A DNA stretch of 12,594 nt from JACPFJ01 sp041738275 (GTDB taxonomy: Bacteria > Desulfobacterota > Desulfuromonadia > Geobacterales > Pseudopelobacteraceae): the NCBI GenBank assembly GCA_041738275.1, contig JBGSQD010000211.1, positions 1 to 12,594 of the forward strand, read 5' to 3'. The notes under the pieces are model-generated. The model saw nothing but the letters and a program-made list of their open reading frames with translations, did not search any database and was not told the origin of the DNA. The first letter of the stretch is position 1, and each line of letters starts with the position of its first letter. Of the stretch, positions 1-6,613 are shown piece by piece. Position numbers and translations under genes: made by a program.

Positions 1-151
1 ACTTGTTGGTCAGCACCGAACCCTGCGCCTCCATAACTGCCTCGGATACAAAGTTTTCTGAAGCGATCAGCTCCAGGTTGTACTCCTGCCGCTCTGTTTC
101 GTGACGGATTGATGAAGCGATTTCAGGGTCAAACTGGGAAAGGATAGACAT
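1..151 (-). CDS. glyA: Serine hydroxymethyltransferase, N-terminal part (cut by window edge)
   Basis: Only the first 50 codons are present; the gene runs off the left edge. The peptide starts MSILSQFDPEIASSIRHE and continues with RQEYNLELIASENFVSEAV, the conserved N-terminal stretch of serine hydroxymethyltransferase (ELIASENF is a family hallmark). The enzyme is a cytoplasmic PLP enzyme that interconverts serine and glycine while loading one-carbon units onto tetrahydrofolate; the PLP lysine lies outside the window. The ATG at 151 is preceded by a good AAGGAG about 7 bases upstream. It is last in the minus-strand fatty-acid cluster, 99 bases after the rpiB stop. A hairpin in that gap (205-225) may separate its expression from the operon. 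Confidence 0.93.
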   Translation of the reverse strand, partial: MSILSQFDPEIASSIRHETERQEYNLELIASENFVSEAVMEAQGSVLTNK

Positions 152-204
152 GATATCTCCTTAAAAAATAGAAATTCCGTACTCTGGTTTGCACAAATAC
201 GAAA

Positions 205-225
205 CGGGACTTTATTCAAGTCCCG
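205..225 (-). terminator. Terminator-like hairpin between rpiB and glyA
   Basis: Arms CGGGACTT and AAGTCCCG form a perfect 8-bp stem around a 5-base loop, 25 bases after the rpiB stop. Read on the minus strand, the stem is followed by TTTCGTATTTG, a broken U-tract. It could be a weak intrinsic terminator or attenuator at the end of the fab-rpiB operon. On the plus strand no T-tract follows, so the minus orientation is favoured. Confidence 0.5.
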
Positions 226-250
226 CTCGATTAATCATACTGCAACACAC

Positions 251-697
251 CTATTTACAATACTTTTTCTCGATTTCAGAGATCATGTCCAGCCGCCCCT
301 GGTGACGTCCGCCTTCAAAGGAAGCATCCAGCCAGGCACCAACGAGGTCACATGCCTTCTGTTCGTCCAGGACGCGTCCCCCCAGAACAAGAATGTTGGC
401 ATTGTTGTGTTCCTTTGCCATTCGGGCCATAAAGACATCCGTTACCAGCGCTGCCCGTATTCCGGGAACCTTGTTTGCAGCAACAGACATACCGATACCG
501 GTGCCGCAGATGAGAATACCGCTTTCGACTGTGCCGCCGGCCACTGCCTCGGCAACCTTTAGACCAAAAGCAGGATAATCGACCGAAGCATCCGTGTCAG
601 TACCGGCATCAGAAAACTGGATTCCCCGGCGCGTAAGATAACTCTTCAGGGCTGTCTTAAGGTTTAGTCCGCCATGATCACTGCCAATGACAATCAT
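251..697 (-). CDS. rpiB: Ribose-5-phosphate isomerase B (RpiB/LacAB family)
   Basis: A 148-residue protein, the usual RpiB length. It interconverts ribose-5-phosphate and ribulose-5-phosphate in the non-oxidative pentose phosphate pathway in the cytoplasm. Visible motifs are GSDHGG at residues 5-10, ICGTGIGMS around the catalytic-type Cys64, NKVPGIRAALV, and EHNNANILVLGGR with His97. I chose the ATG at 697 because MIVIGSDHGG is the canonical N-terminus and CTGGAG lies just upstream; the frame stays open a further 20 codons into fabF, but that extension is not family-like. It starts 13 bases after the fabF stop, so it is probably cotranscribed. A substrate other than ribose-5-phosphate (such as allose-6-phosphate) is possible but less likely here. 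Confidence 0.95.
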   Translation of the reverse strand: MIVIGSDHGGLNLKTALKSYLTRRGIQFSDAGTDTDASVDYPAFGLKVAEAVAGGTVESGILICGTGIGMSVAANKVPGIRAALVTDVFMARMAKEHNNANILVLGGRVLDEQKACDLVGAWLDASFEGGRHQGRLDMISEIEKKYCK

Positions 698-710
698 TAC
701 ATTCTCCAGG

Positions 711-1943
711 CTAAATCTTCTTGAACAATAAGGTAGCGTTGGTGCCGCCAAAACCAAAGGAGTTGCTCATGGCGTACTCAATCTTTGCATCGCGTGCCGT
801 GTTGGGAACATAATCAAGATCACATTCCGGGTCCGGTTCAACATAGTTGATTGTCGGCGGAACAACACCCTTATCCATGGCAAGGCAGCAGAAGACCGCT
901 TCTATGCCGCCGGCGGCACCCAACAGATGGCCGGTCATGGATTTGGTCGATGAAACCATCAATTTATTGGCGTGATCGCCAAAAACCGTCTTGATGGCCA
1001 TGGTTTCATACAGATCGTTGAAATGTGTTGAAGTCCCATGGGCATTGATATAGGTGATCTGCTCGGGATTGACCCCGCCGCCTTTGAGAGCCATCTTCAT
1101 ACAGCGGGCAGCGCCCTCACCGCCCGGAGCCGGCATGGTCAGGTGATAGGCGTCGCCGCTCATGCCATAACCAACAACCTCGGCATAAATCTTGGCGCCA
1201 CGTTTTTTGGCTGCCTCATATTCTTCGAGCACAACAATACCGGCCCCCTCGCCCAGGACAAAACCATCACGGTTCTTCTCAAAGGGCCGCGAAGCGGTTT
1301 CCGGACTGTCATTGCGGCTTGAGAGCGCCTTCATGACAGAAAATCCGCCAATTCCCAGAGGCGTTACCGTGGATTCAGTTCCGCCGGCGATCATGGCATC
1401 GGCATCACCACGCTTGATGATATGATAGGCATCCCCAATGGAATGAGTCGCCGTGGCGCAAGCAGAAACAGATGATATATTGGGTCCCTTGGCGCCATAT
1501 TTGATCGAAATGTGGCCAGGGGCCAGGTTGATAATCAGCATGGGGATAAAGAAGGGGGAGATCTTTTTATAGCCGCCTTCCTGCAACGCTACATGATATT
1601 TTTCAATGGCAGGCAGGCCGCCAAGTCCGGCACCTACAAGCACCCCTACCCGTTCGGCGTTTTCTTCGTTAATGACCAGTCCCGAGTCTTCCATGGCAAA
1701 ATGTGCGGCACCCATGGCGTACTGGATAAAGAGATCCATCTTCTTGACCTCTTTTTTGTCAATAAAATCTTCGGGATCAAATCCCGAGACCTCACCGGCA
1801 ATCTTGACAGGCATATCGGATGCATCAAAACGTGTAATCAGACCAATGCCTGATTTACCATTAATCAGCGCGTCCCAGTTGGTGGCGTTACCTGTCCCGA
1901 GGGGAGATACGGCGCCCACTCCTGTAACTACAACTCTTCTCAT
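711..1943 (-). CDS. fabF: Beta-ketoacyl-ACP synthase II
   Basis: A 410-residue condensing enzyme (E. coli FabF has 413). It extends acyl-ACP by two carbons with malonyl-ACP in cytoplasmic type II fatty acid synthesis. The Cys-His-His triad is visible: Cys162 in SSVSACATATHS, His302 in NAHGTSTHFND and His339 in TGHLLGAAGG. The glycine-rich C-terminal NSFGFGGTNA is also present. The ATG at 1943 gives MRRVVVTGVGAVSPLG and has GGAG nine bases upstream. An in-frame TTG five codons earlier overlaps that ribosome-binding site and is unlikely to be used. A 149-base gap separates it from acpP and holds two dyads, so fabF may be expressed at a lower level than acpP. Confidence 0.97.
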   Translation of the reverse strand: MRRVVVTGVGAVSPLGTGNATNWDALINGKSGIGLITRFDASDMPVKIAGEVSGFDPEDFIDKKEVKKMDLFIQYAMGAAHFAMEDSGLVINEENAERVGVLVGAGLGGLPAIEKYHVALQEGGYKKISPFFIPMLIINLAPGHISIKYGAKGPNISSVSACATATHSIGDAYHIIKRGDADAMIAGGTESTVTPLGIGGFSVMKALSSRNDSPETASRPFEKNRDGFVLGEGAGIVVLEEYEAAKKRGAKIYAEVVGYGMSGDAYHLTMPAPGGEGAARCMKMALKGGGVNPEQITYINAHGTSTHFNDLYETMAIKTVFGDHANKLMVSSTKSMTGHLLGAAGGIEAVFCCLAMDKGVVPPTINYVEPDPECDLDYVPNTARDAKIEYAMSNSFGFGGTNATLLFKKI

Positions 1944-2017
1944 GATATGTGGCTCCAAGGTTTTGAATTACGTTTGTACGTTAAAAAGCATGTTTCATTT
2001 TTGACACAATGATTCCC

Positions 2018-2035
2018 TTTGTCTGTGCAGACAAA
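2018..2035. other. Inverted repeat in the acpP-fabF spacer
   Basis: TTTGTCTG and CAGACAAA are perfect 8-base arms separated by two bases. As DNA this is operator-like. As RNA it could fold with a 7-bp stem and a GTGC loop. It lies about 75 bases upstream of the fabF start and just beyond the strong hairpin that follows acpP. No binding protein can be assigned. Confidence 0.4.
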
Positions 2036-2044
2036 AGGCAGAAA

Positions 2045-2075
2045 ATGAAAGAGGGGAGAAACTCCCCTCTTTCAT
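2045..2075 (-). terminator. Strong hairpin after acpP; probable partial terminator or 3'-end stabiliser
   Basis: A perfect 14-bp stem with a 3-base loop; the core arms are GAGGGGAG and CTCCCCTC, extended by AAA/TTT and outer pairs. It begins 17 bases after the acpP stop. On the minus strand the stem is followed by TTTTCTGCCTTTTG, an imperfect U-rich tail. Because fabF, rpiB and glyA lie beyond it on the same strand, it more likely attenuates read-through or protects the acpP 3' end than stops all transcription. Confidence 0.65.
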
Positions 2076-2092
2076 TCAATGGATCAATGTTC

Positions 2093-2326
2093 CTAGCTGT
2101 GCTCAGTGATGTACTCGATAGCGTCATTCACCGACTGGATTTTTTCGGCATCTTCGTCGGGAATTTCGATATCAAACTCTTCTTCGAGAGCCATAACCAG
2201 CTCCACCGTATCCAGAGAGTCTGCGCCAAGATCATCCATGAAGGAAGCTTCAGGCACAACCAGAGACTCTTCTACACCAAGCTGTTCAGCTACGATTTCT
2301 TTAACCCGTTTTGCAATATCAGACAT
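2093..2326 (-). CDS. acpP: Acyl carrier protein
   Basis: A 77-residue acidic protein, the normal AcpP size. It carries growing acyl chains on a 4'-phosphopantetheine arm attached to Ser37 in the invariant GADSLDTVELVMALEE motif. The N-terminal helix MSDIAKRVKEIVAEQLGV and the run EEFDIEIPDEDAEK are typical. A good AGGTG-type ribosome-binding site precedes the ATG. It lies between fabG and fabF. A 106-base AT-rich upstream gap contains a dyad and a possible -35 element, and a strong hairpin follows its stop. Both would suit independent, high-level expression of this abundant protein. Confidence 0.98.
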   Translation of the reverse strand: MSDIAKRVKEIVAEQLGVEESLVVPEASFMDDLGADSLDTVELVMALEEEFDIEIPDEDAEKIQSVNDAIEYITEHS

Positions 2327-2392
2327 CTTTCACCTCCGTTTGTTGTAAACCTGATCTAGGTTTTATTTTTCTGTTTTATTGGCACAGATTAC

Positions 2393-2418
2393 TTAACAAT
2401 GAATTTGTTAAAAGTCAA
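2393..2418 (-). promoter_or_regulatory. Possible acpP promoter with operator-like dyad
   Basis: TTAACAA (2393-2399) and TTGTTAA (2405-2411) form a perfect 7-base inverted repeat with a 5-base spacer. On the minus strand a TTGACT -35-like hexamer (2413-2418) sits directly upstream, so the dyad falls where a promoter spacer and -10 would be. The matching -10 is poor: the best candidate is AGTAAT at 2388-2393 with a long 19-base spacing. The dyad is directly visible; the promoter is tentative. Confidence 0.35.
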
Positions 2419-2432
2419 AACATAATTTTAGC

Positions 2433-3170
2433 TTACATATACATGCCGCCGTTGACAGCCAGCACCTGCCCGGTAATATATGCAGAATTGTCTGAAGCAA
2501 GGAAAAGTACGGCATTGGCGATGTCATCGGCACTACCCAGGCGCTCCATGGGAATCTGGGCGGCAAGCTCCTGACGAGCCTTTTCAGGAAGTGCTTCTGT
2601 CATATCCGTGGCAATAAATCCTGGGGCAACAGCATTAGCTGTTACATTGCGGCGTGCCAGTTCGCGAGCGACCGATTTTGTGAGACCGATCAGGCCGGCC
2701 TTACTGGCACAGTAGTTTGCCTGGCCTGCGTTGCCCATCTGGCCAACGATAGATGCAATGTTGATGATCCGACCATAGCGCTGCTTGGACATCACCTTCG
2801 AAGCAGCACGAGTGCAGACAAAAGCGCCTTTGAGATTTACATTGAGGACGGCATCCCATTCTTCGTCTTTCATGCGCATGAGCAGGCCGTCACGTGTGAT
2901 GCCGGCATTATTGACGAGAATGTCCACCCTTCCGAATTTTTCTGCAGCCGCTGCCACCAGGCGCTCGGCATCCTCTGTTACGGCAACATTGCACTGAACC
3001 GCCAAGCCTTCGGTTCCACCCTTGGCAAGTTCGGCAACCAGCGCCTCACAACCTTCCAGGCTGATATCCGCAGCGACGATCTTTGCTCCGCCGGCTGCAA
3101 GGGCAAGCGCTATGCTGCGGCCGATACCGCGCGATGCTCCGGTTACAACGGCGACTCTATCTTTTACCAT
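2433..3170 (-). CDS. fabG: 3-oxoacyl-ACP reductase (FabG, SDR family)
   Basis: A 245-residue short-chain dehydrogenase (E. coli FabG has 244). It reduces 3-ketoacyl-ACP with NADPH in the first reductive step of elongation. Motifs are the TGASRGIG nucleotide loop (residues 10-17), NNAG (87-90), and the catalytic Asn112, Ser140 in INIAS, Tyr153 and Lys157 in YCASK. The C-terminus VNGGMYM is typical. I start it at the ATG at 3170, which has AAAGGGG eight bases upstream; an in-frame GTG three codons earlier overlaps that site. It lies 33 bases after fabD, in the standard fabD-fabG-acpP order, which favours FabG over other SDR enzymes. Confidence 0.97.
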   Translation of the reverse strand: MVKDRVAVVTGASRGIGRSIALALAAGGAKIVAADISLEGCEALVAELAKGGTEGLAVQCNVAVTEDAERLVAAAAEKFGRVDILVNNAGITRDGLLMRMKDEEWDAVLNVNLKGAFVCTRAASKVMSKQRYGRIINIASIVGQMGNAGQANYCASKAGLIGLTKSVARELARRNVTANAVAPGFIATDMTEALPEKARQELAAQIPMERLGSADDIANAVLFLASDNSAYITGQVLAVNGGMYM

Positions 3171-3203
3171 GGTTCGCACCCCTTTCTGACAATTTATCCC
3201 TAA

Positions 3204-4127
3204 TTATTGTAACGACTTGATTCCGCTCAGATCTTCGACATTGGCCAATGTAACGTCTTTTGTGATCCTTTTAACAAGTCCGGTCAGAACCTTGCCCGGA
3301 CCGATCTCCACGTACCTGTTCACCCCGAGGGAAGTCATCGCCTGAACCGACTGTTCCCAGAGGACCGGCGAACAGACCTGAGCCACCAGAAGCTGCTGCA
3401 CCCTGGCGCTATCCTGATTCGGCTCTGCTTCCACGTTGGAGACGACCGGAGACATCATTGTACCATAGGGAAGCGCTGCAACAACCTCCGCCAGCTTATC
3501 TGCAGCCGGTTTCATGAGTGCGCAGTGGAATGGGGCGCTGACCGTAAGAAGCATGGCTTTTCTGAATCCCCTGGCTTTGGCAATCTCTATGGCACGGTTG
3601 ACTGCTCCGCTATGACCGGCAATCACAATCTGTCCCGGCGAGTTGAAGTTAGCCGGTGAAACCACTTCACCTTGAGCAGCCTCGAGGCAGATCTCCTCAA
3701 GAACCTCTTTATCAATACTCAGCATGGCTGCCATGGCTCCGACTCCAACCGGCACGGCCTCCTGCATGAAGGTGCCACGAGCCCGAACCGTTTTAACCGC
3801 ATCAGTAAAGGTCATAGCGCCGGAACAGACCAGTGCCGAGTACTCTCCCAGGGAATGTCCGGCCAGATAATCGGCCTTCAGGCCGGTTTCCTGCTCCAGG
3901 ACGCGCAATACTGCAATACTGGCGGTAAGAATGGCGGGCTGGGTATTGGCGGTCAGCTTCAATTCATCCTCGCTGCCTGTAAAGCAGATATGGGAGAGTT
4001 TGATGCCAAGGGCGTCATCGGCTTCCTCAAACACCTGGCGCGCAACCGGAAAGGCGTCAGCCAGCTCTTTGCCCATACCGGAATACTGTGAACCCTGCCC
4101 TGGAAAGATAAATGCGGTTTTGGTCAT
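3204..4127 (-). CDS. fabD: Malonyl-CoA:ACP transacylase
   Basis: A 307-residue enzyme (E. coli FabD has 309) that transfers malonyl from CoA to AcpP, supplying the two-carbon donor for fatty acid synthesis. Visible are FPGQGSQYSGMG (residues 8-19), the nucleophile elbow GHSLGEYSAL with His91 and Ser92, Arg117 in VRARGTFMQEAV, and His201 in SAPFHCALM. The C-terminal EIGPGKVLTGLVKRI is family-typical. GAGG precedes the ATG by nine bases. It lies between fabH and fabG with short gaps of 43 and 33 bases, consistent with one transcript. Confidence 0.97.
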   Translation of the reverse strand: MTKTAFIFPGQGSQYSGMGKELADAFPVARQVFEEADDALGIKLSHICFTGSEDELKLTANTQPAILTASIAVLRVLEQETGLKADYLAGHSLGEYSALVCSGAMTFTDAVKTVRARGTFMQEAVPVGVGAMAAMLSIDKEVLEEICLEAAQGEVVSPANFNSPGQIVIAGHSGAVNRAIEIAKARGFRKAMLLTVSAPFHCALMKPAADKLAEVVAALPYGTMMSPVVSNVEAEPNQDSARVQQLLVAQVCSPVLWEQSVQAMTSLGVNRYVEIGPGKVLTGLVKRITKDVTLANVEDLSGIKSLQ

Positions 4128-4170
4128 GAAATATGTCCTCGTGATGTATGATTAATAAAAACCGTAACGA

Positions 4171-5154
4171 CTACCAGCGCATCAATGCTGAAGCATAGGT
4201 AAATCCTCCGCCAAAAGCATCCAGCAATACAATATCCCCTGGCATGATGCGGCCTGCCCGGTTGGCTTCGTCAAGGGCTATGGGAATTGAAGCTGACGAG
4301 GTATTACCGTAATTGTGGAGATTTACGAAAACCTTGTCTTCAGTCAGTCCCAGACGTTTGGCCGTTGCATCAATAATGCGCTTGTTGGCCTGGTGAGGGA
4401 TGAAGAGCGAGATATCGGACGGGGACATGGCATTGGCGCTCAGGGAGGCACAGGCAGCCTCCTCCATCGCTCTCACGGCATGTTTGAACACATCATTGCC
4501 TTCCATCCTGATATAGAACAGCTGTTCATCGATAGTATGCTTGCTGGTGGCAGGATTCCTGCTCCCGCTGCCGGTCTGGTAAAGCGTTTTCCAGAATGAA
4601 CCGTCGCTGAATATATGGGTGGAAAGGATGCCGTTATCGTTTTCCGAGGCCTCAACAACCGCGGCACCGGCGCCGTCACCAAACAGGATACAGGTATTGC
4701 GATCAGACCAGTCAACTATGCGTGACAACACCTCAGCACCGATTACAAGCGCCTTCTTTGCTATCCCGGAACGGATGTATTTTTCAGCGATGGAAAGGCC
4801 ATAAACAAAGCCTGAACAGGCGGCTGAAATGTCAAAGGCCGCAGCCTTGAAAGCGCCGATTTCGTTTTGGATAATACAGGCTGTGGAAGGAAGGGGAAAA
4901 TCCGGCGTAACAGTGCCAAGGATGATCAGATCAAGTTCTTCGGCACTGATACCAGCCATCTCCATGGCACGTCGTGAGGCCTCAACTGCGAAGGTAGAGG
5001 TAAACTCACCTTCAGCGGCAATGCGGCGCTGTTTGATACCGGTTCTGGAGGTGATCCATTCGTCATTGGTATCAACCATCTGTTCCAGATCGGCGTTGGT
5101 GAGAATTTTATCCGGCAGAGAGGAGCCGGTACCGACTATCCTGGCCCTCAGCAT
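4171..5154 (-). CDS. fabH: Beta-ketoacyl-ACP synthase III
   Basis: A 327-residue initiating condensing enzyme (usual length about 317-330). It condenses an acyl-CoA primer, typically acetyl-CoA, with malonyl-ACP. The triad is Cys113 in DISAACSGFVYGL, His254 in IPHQANKRI and Asn284 in NYGNTSSAS. The N-terminal GTGSSLPDKILTN and DEWITSRTGI are characteristic. Its GGAG ribosome-binding site starts directly at the end of a structured tandem repeat that fills the gap after plsX, so the repeat could affect fabH translation or mRNA processing. Primer preference (straight versus branched) cannot be read from the sequence. Confidence 0.97.
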   Translation of the reverse strand: MLRARIVGTGSSLPDKILTNADLEQMVDTNDEWITSRTGIKQRRIAAEGEFTSTFAVEASRRAMEMAGISAEELDLIILGTVTPDFPLPSTACIIQNEIGAFKAAAFDISAACSGFVYGLSIAEKYIRSGIAKKALVIGAEVLSRIVDWSDRNTCILFGDGAGAAVVEASENDNGILSTHIFSDGSFWKTLYQTGSGSRNPATSKHTIDEQLFYIRMEGNDVFKHAVRAMEEAACASLSANAMSPSDISLFIPHQANKRIIDATAKRLGLTEDKVFVNLHNYGNTSSASIPIALDEANRAGRIMPGDIVLLDAFGGGFTYASALMRW

Positions 5155-5164
5155 GGCATCTCCA

Positions 5165-5235
5165 TTAGTAAGTTAGAAAATATTTTCTGCGGATTTTTGC
5201 AGGAATATTTTCGTAAACGCACTATCCCTTGTGGA
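5165..5235 (-). repeat. Structured palindromic repeat, copy 1 (pair 1)
   Basis: In gene orientation it reads AGTGCGTTTACG, then a palindrome, then CTAACTTACTA. The arms are 5176-5190 and 5199-5212: nine pairs and four pairs separated by a 2x1 internal loop. The flanking motifs also pair imperfectly with each other (TAGT..GTT with AAC..ACTA). It is the copy next to fabH, whose GGAG site begins at its edge. Confidence 0.85.
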
Positions 5236-5313
5236 TTAGTAAGTTAGTATTTATTTTCTGAGCCGTTTGCAGAAAATAAATACGTATACGCACTGTACAG
5301 ATTATCAGGATTA
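5236..5313 (-). repeat. Structured palindromic repeat, copy 2 (pair 1)
   Basis: It has the same flanking motifs (AGTGCGTATACG and CTAACTTACTA) as the other copies, and starts 71 bases from copy 1. The arms 5247-5260 and 5270-5283 form a perfect 14-bp stem, although their sequence (GTATTTATTTTCTG) differs from the other copies. In gene orientation it begins with CGTAATCCTGATAA, whose TAA is the plsX stop codon. Confidence 0.85.
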
Positions 5314-6348
5314 CGCAGCATCCTGAGTTTTCTGGGTTTCTCGTTGCGTATATACGGAAGAATTTTCCGACAATTTTTCGGAAACATGCTCTGTTACACC
5401 ACTTTTGGCGTATTCATGAGCAAAGCGAATGGCATTCTTAATAGCCTTTACGTTGGAACCGCCGTGGCAGATCATGCCGACTCCATTAATCCCAAGCAAA
5501 GGAGCTCCGCCGTATTCGGCGTAGTCAACTATCTTCTTGAAACGACTGAACGCACCACGAACAAAGAGACCACCAAGTTTCGAAACCCAGCTCTTCATAA
5601 TCTCTTTCTTCAACATCTGGCCGGCAGCATCCGCAAGACCTTCCGACAGCTTGAGCACAACATTCCCGACAAAACCATCACAGACAACGACCTCAACTGT
5701 TCCCTTGAAGATGTCGCGCCCTTCCACATACCCGGCATAGTTGATGGATGTTTCCCTCAGGATGGCGTTGGTTTCGCGGGTAAGTTCATTCCCCTTTGAA
5801 TCCTCTTCACCATTGGAGAGAAGTCCCACAGCCGGGTTGGCAATTCCCATTGCATAGCGCGCATAAACCTCTCCCATGATAGCAAACTGGACAAGGTGCA
5901 CCGGCTTGCAGTCCACGTTGCCGCCAACATCAAGGACAAGGGTTTTACCCTTGAGGGTTGGGAATATCTGGGCTATGGCGGGTCGTTCGATATCTTTGAT
6001 GCGCTTCAGCACAAACATGCCGGCTGCCATGGTGGCACCGGAATTGCCGGCACTGACCGCAGCACAGGCCTTGCCGTCCTTTACCAGCTCAAAGGCAAGA
6101 CGCACCGAAGAATTACGCTTTTTGCGCACTGCATCCGAAGCGGAATCATTCATTCCAACTACTTCGCTCGCATGAAAGATATCAATGTCGAGGCCTTTAC
6201 AATTGTGCAGCGCAAGCTCAGCTTCAAGACGTACGCGATCGCCCACCAGCGTAACAGGAATACCAAACTCACGACTGGCGGCAACGGCTCCCCCAACCTC
6301 AACGGTCGGTGCGTTGTCGCCACCCATAGCATCAACAGCGACTCTCAT
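5311..6348 (-). CDS. plsX: Phosphate acyltransferase PlsX
   Basis: A 345-residue soluble enzyme that converts acyl-ACP and phosphate to acyl-phosphate, the donor for PlsY in phosphatidic acid synthesis. Family motifs from the start: AVDAMGGDNAPTVEV, SAGNSGATMAAGMF, LDVGGNVDCKP, GLLSNGEEDSKGNELT, VCDGFVGNVVLKLSEG and APLLGINGVGMICHG. I chose the ATG at 6348 because MRVAVDAMGGD is the usual N-terminus. An in-frame GTG at 6366 (six codons longer) has a better-placed AGG and could be the true start. The hydrophilic tail (SSVYTQRETQKTQDAA) ends at a TAA that belongs to the conserved edge of the adjacent repeat. Confidence 0.95.
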   Translation of the reverse strand: MRVAVDAMGGDNAPTVEVGGAVAASREFGIPVTLVGDRVRLEAELALHNCKGLDIDIFHASEVVGMNDSASDAVRKKRNSSVRLAFELVKDGKACAAVSAGNSGATMAAGMFVLKRIKDIERPAIAQIFPTLKGKTLVLDVGGNVDCKPVHLVQFAIMGEVYARYAMGIANPAVGLLSNGEEDSKGNELTRETNAILRETSINYAGYVEGRDIFKGTVEVVVCDGFVGNVVLKLSEGLADAAGQMLKKEIMKSWVSKLGGLFVRGAFSRFKKIVDYAEYGGAPLLGINGVGMICHGGSNVKAIKNAIRFAHEYAKSGVTEHVSEKLSENSSVYTQRETQKTQDAA

Positions 6349-6379
6349 CGGTCCGGATAATGACACAAAGAGCCTGATG

Positions 6380-6565
6380 TTATTGAGCTTTGGAAAGGTC
6401 TATGACTTCTTTGCCTTTGTAAGTGCCGCATGTCGGACAGACCCGGTGGGGCAGCTTGGGGGATTTGCACTGTGGGCAAACGGAAATGGACTGGGTTGTA
6501 AGGAAGTCATGCGCCCGTCTCATGTTTTTGCGTGATTTGGATGTCTTTTTCTTAGGTACTGCCAT
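6380..6565 (-). CDS. rpmF: 50S ribosomal protein L32
   Basis: A 61-residue basic protein of the large ribosomal subunit. The N-terminus MAVPKKKTSKSRKNMRRAHD is the L32 signature. Two Cys pairs (Cys30/Cys33 in CPQC and Cys43/Cys46 in CPTC) make it the zinc-ribbon (C+) form. A strong AAGGAG lies seven bases before the ATG. It sits between DUF177 and plsX in the widely conserved yceD-rpmF-plsX-fab order, which couples ribosome and membrane synthesis. The C+ form may make the ribosome zinc-dependent; whether a zinc-free paralogue exists elsewhere cannot be seen here. Confidence 0.97.
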   Translation of the reverse strand: MAVPKKKTSKSRKNMRRAHDFLTTQSISVCPQCKSPKLPHRVCPTCGTYKGKEVIDLSKAQ

Positions 6566-6613
6566 GTCTATTCTCCTTTTTTCTGTGTACCGGCGCGCGC
6601 CGTCACCATGTTG

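Noticed and set aside
1944..1958. Five-codon N-terminal extension of FabF from a TTG
   Set aside because: The TTG overlaps the GGAG that serves the ATG at 1943, and family members begin with the MRRVVVTG-type sequence.
5165..5313. Repeat pair considered as a CRISPR array
   Set aside because: Only two units per site, the 'spacers' are themselves conserved and palindromic, and no cas genes are nearby.
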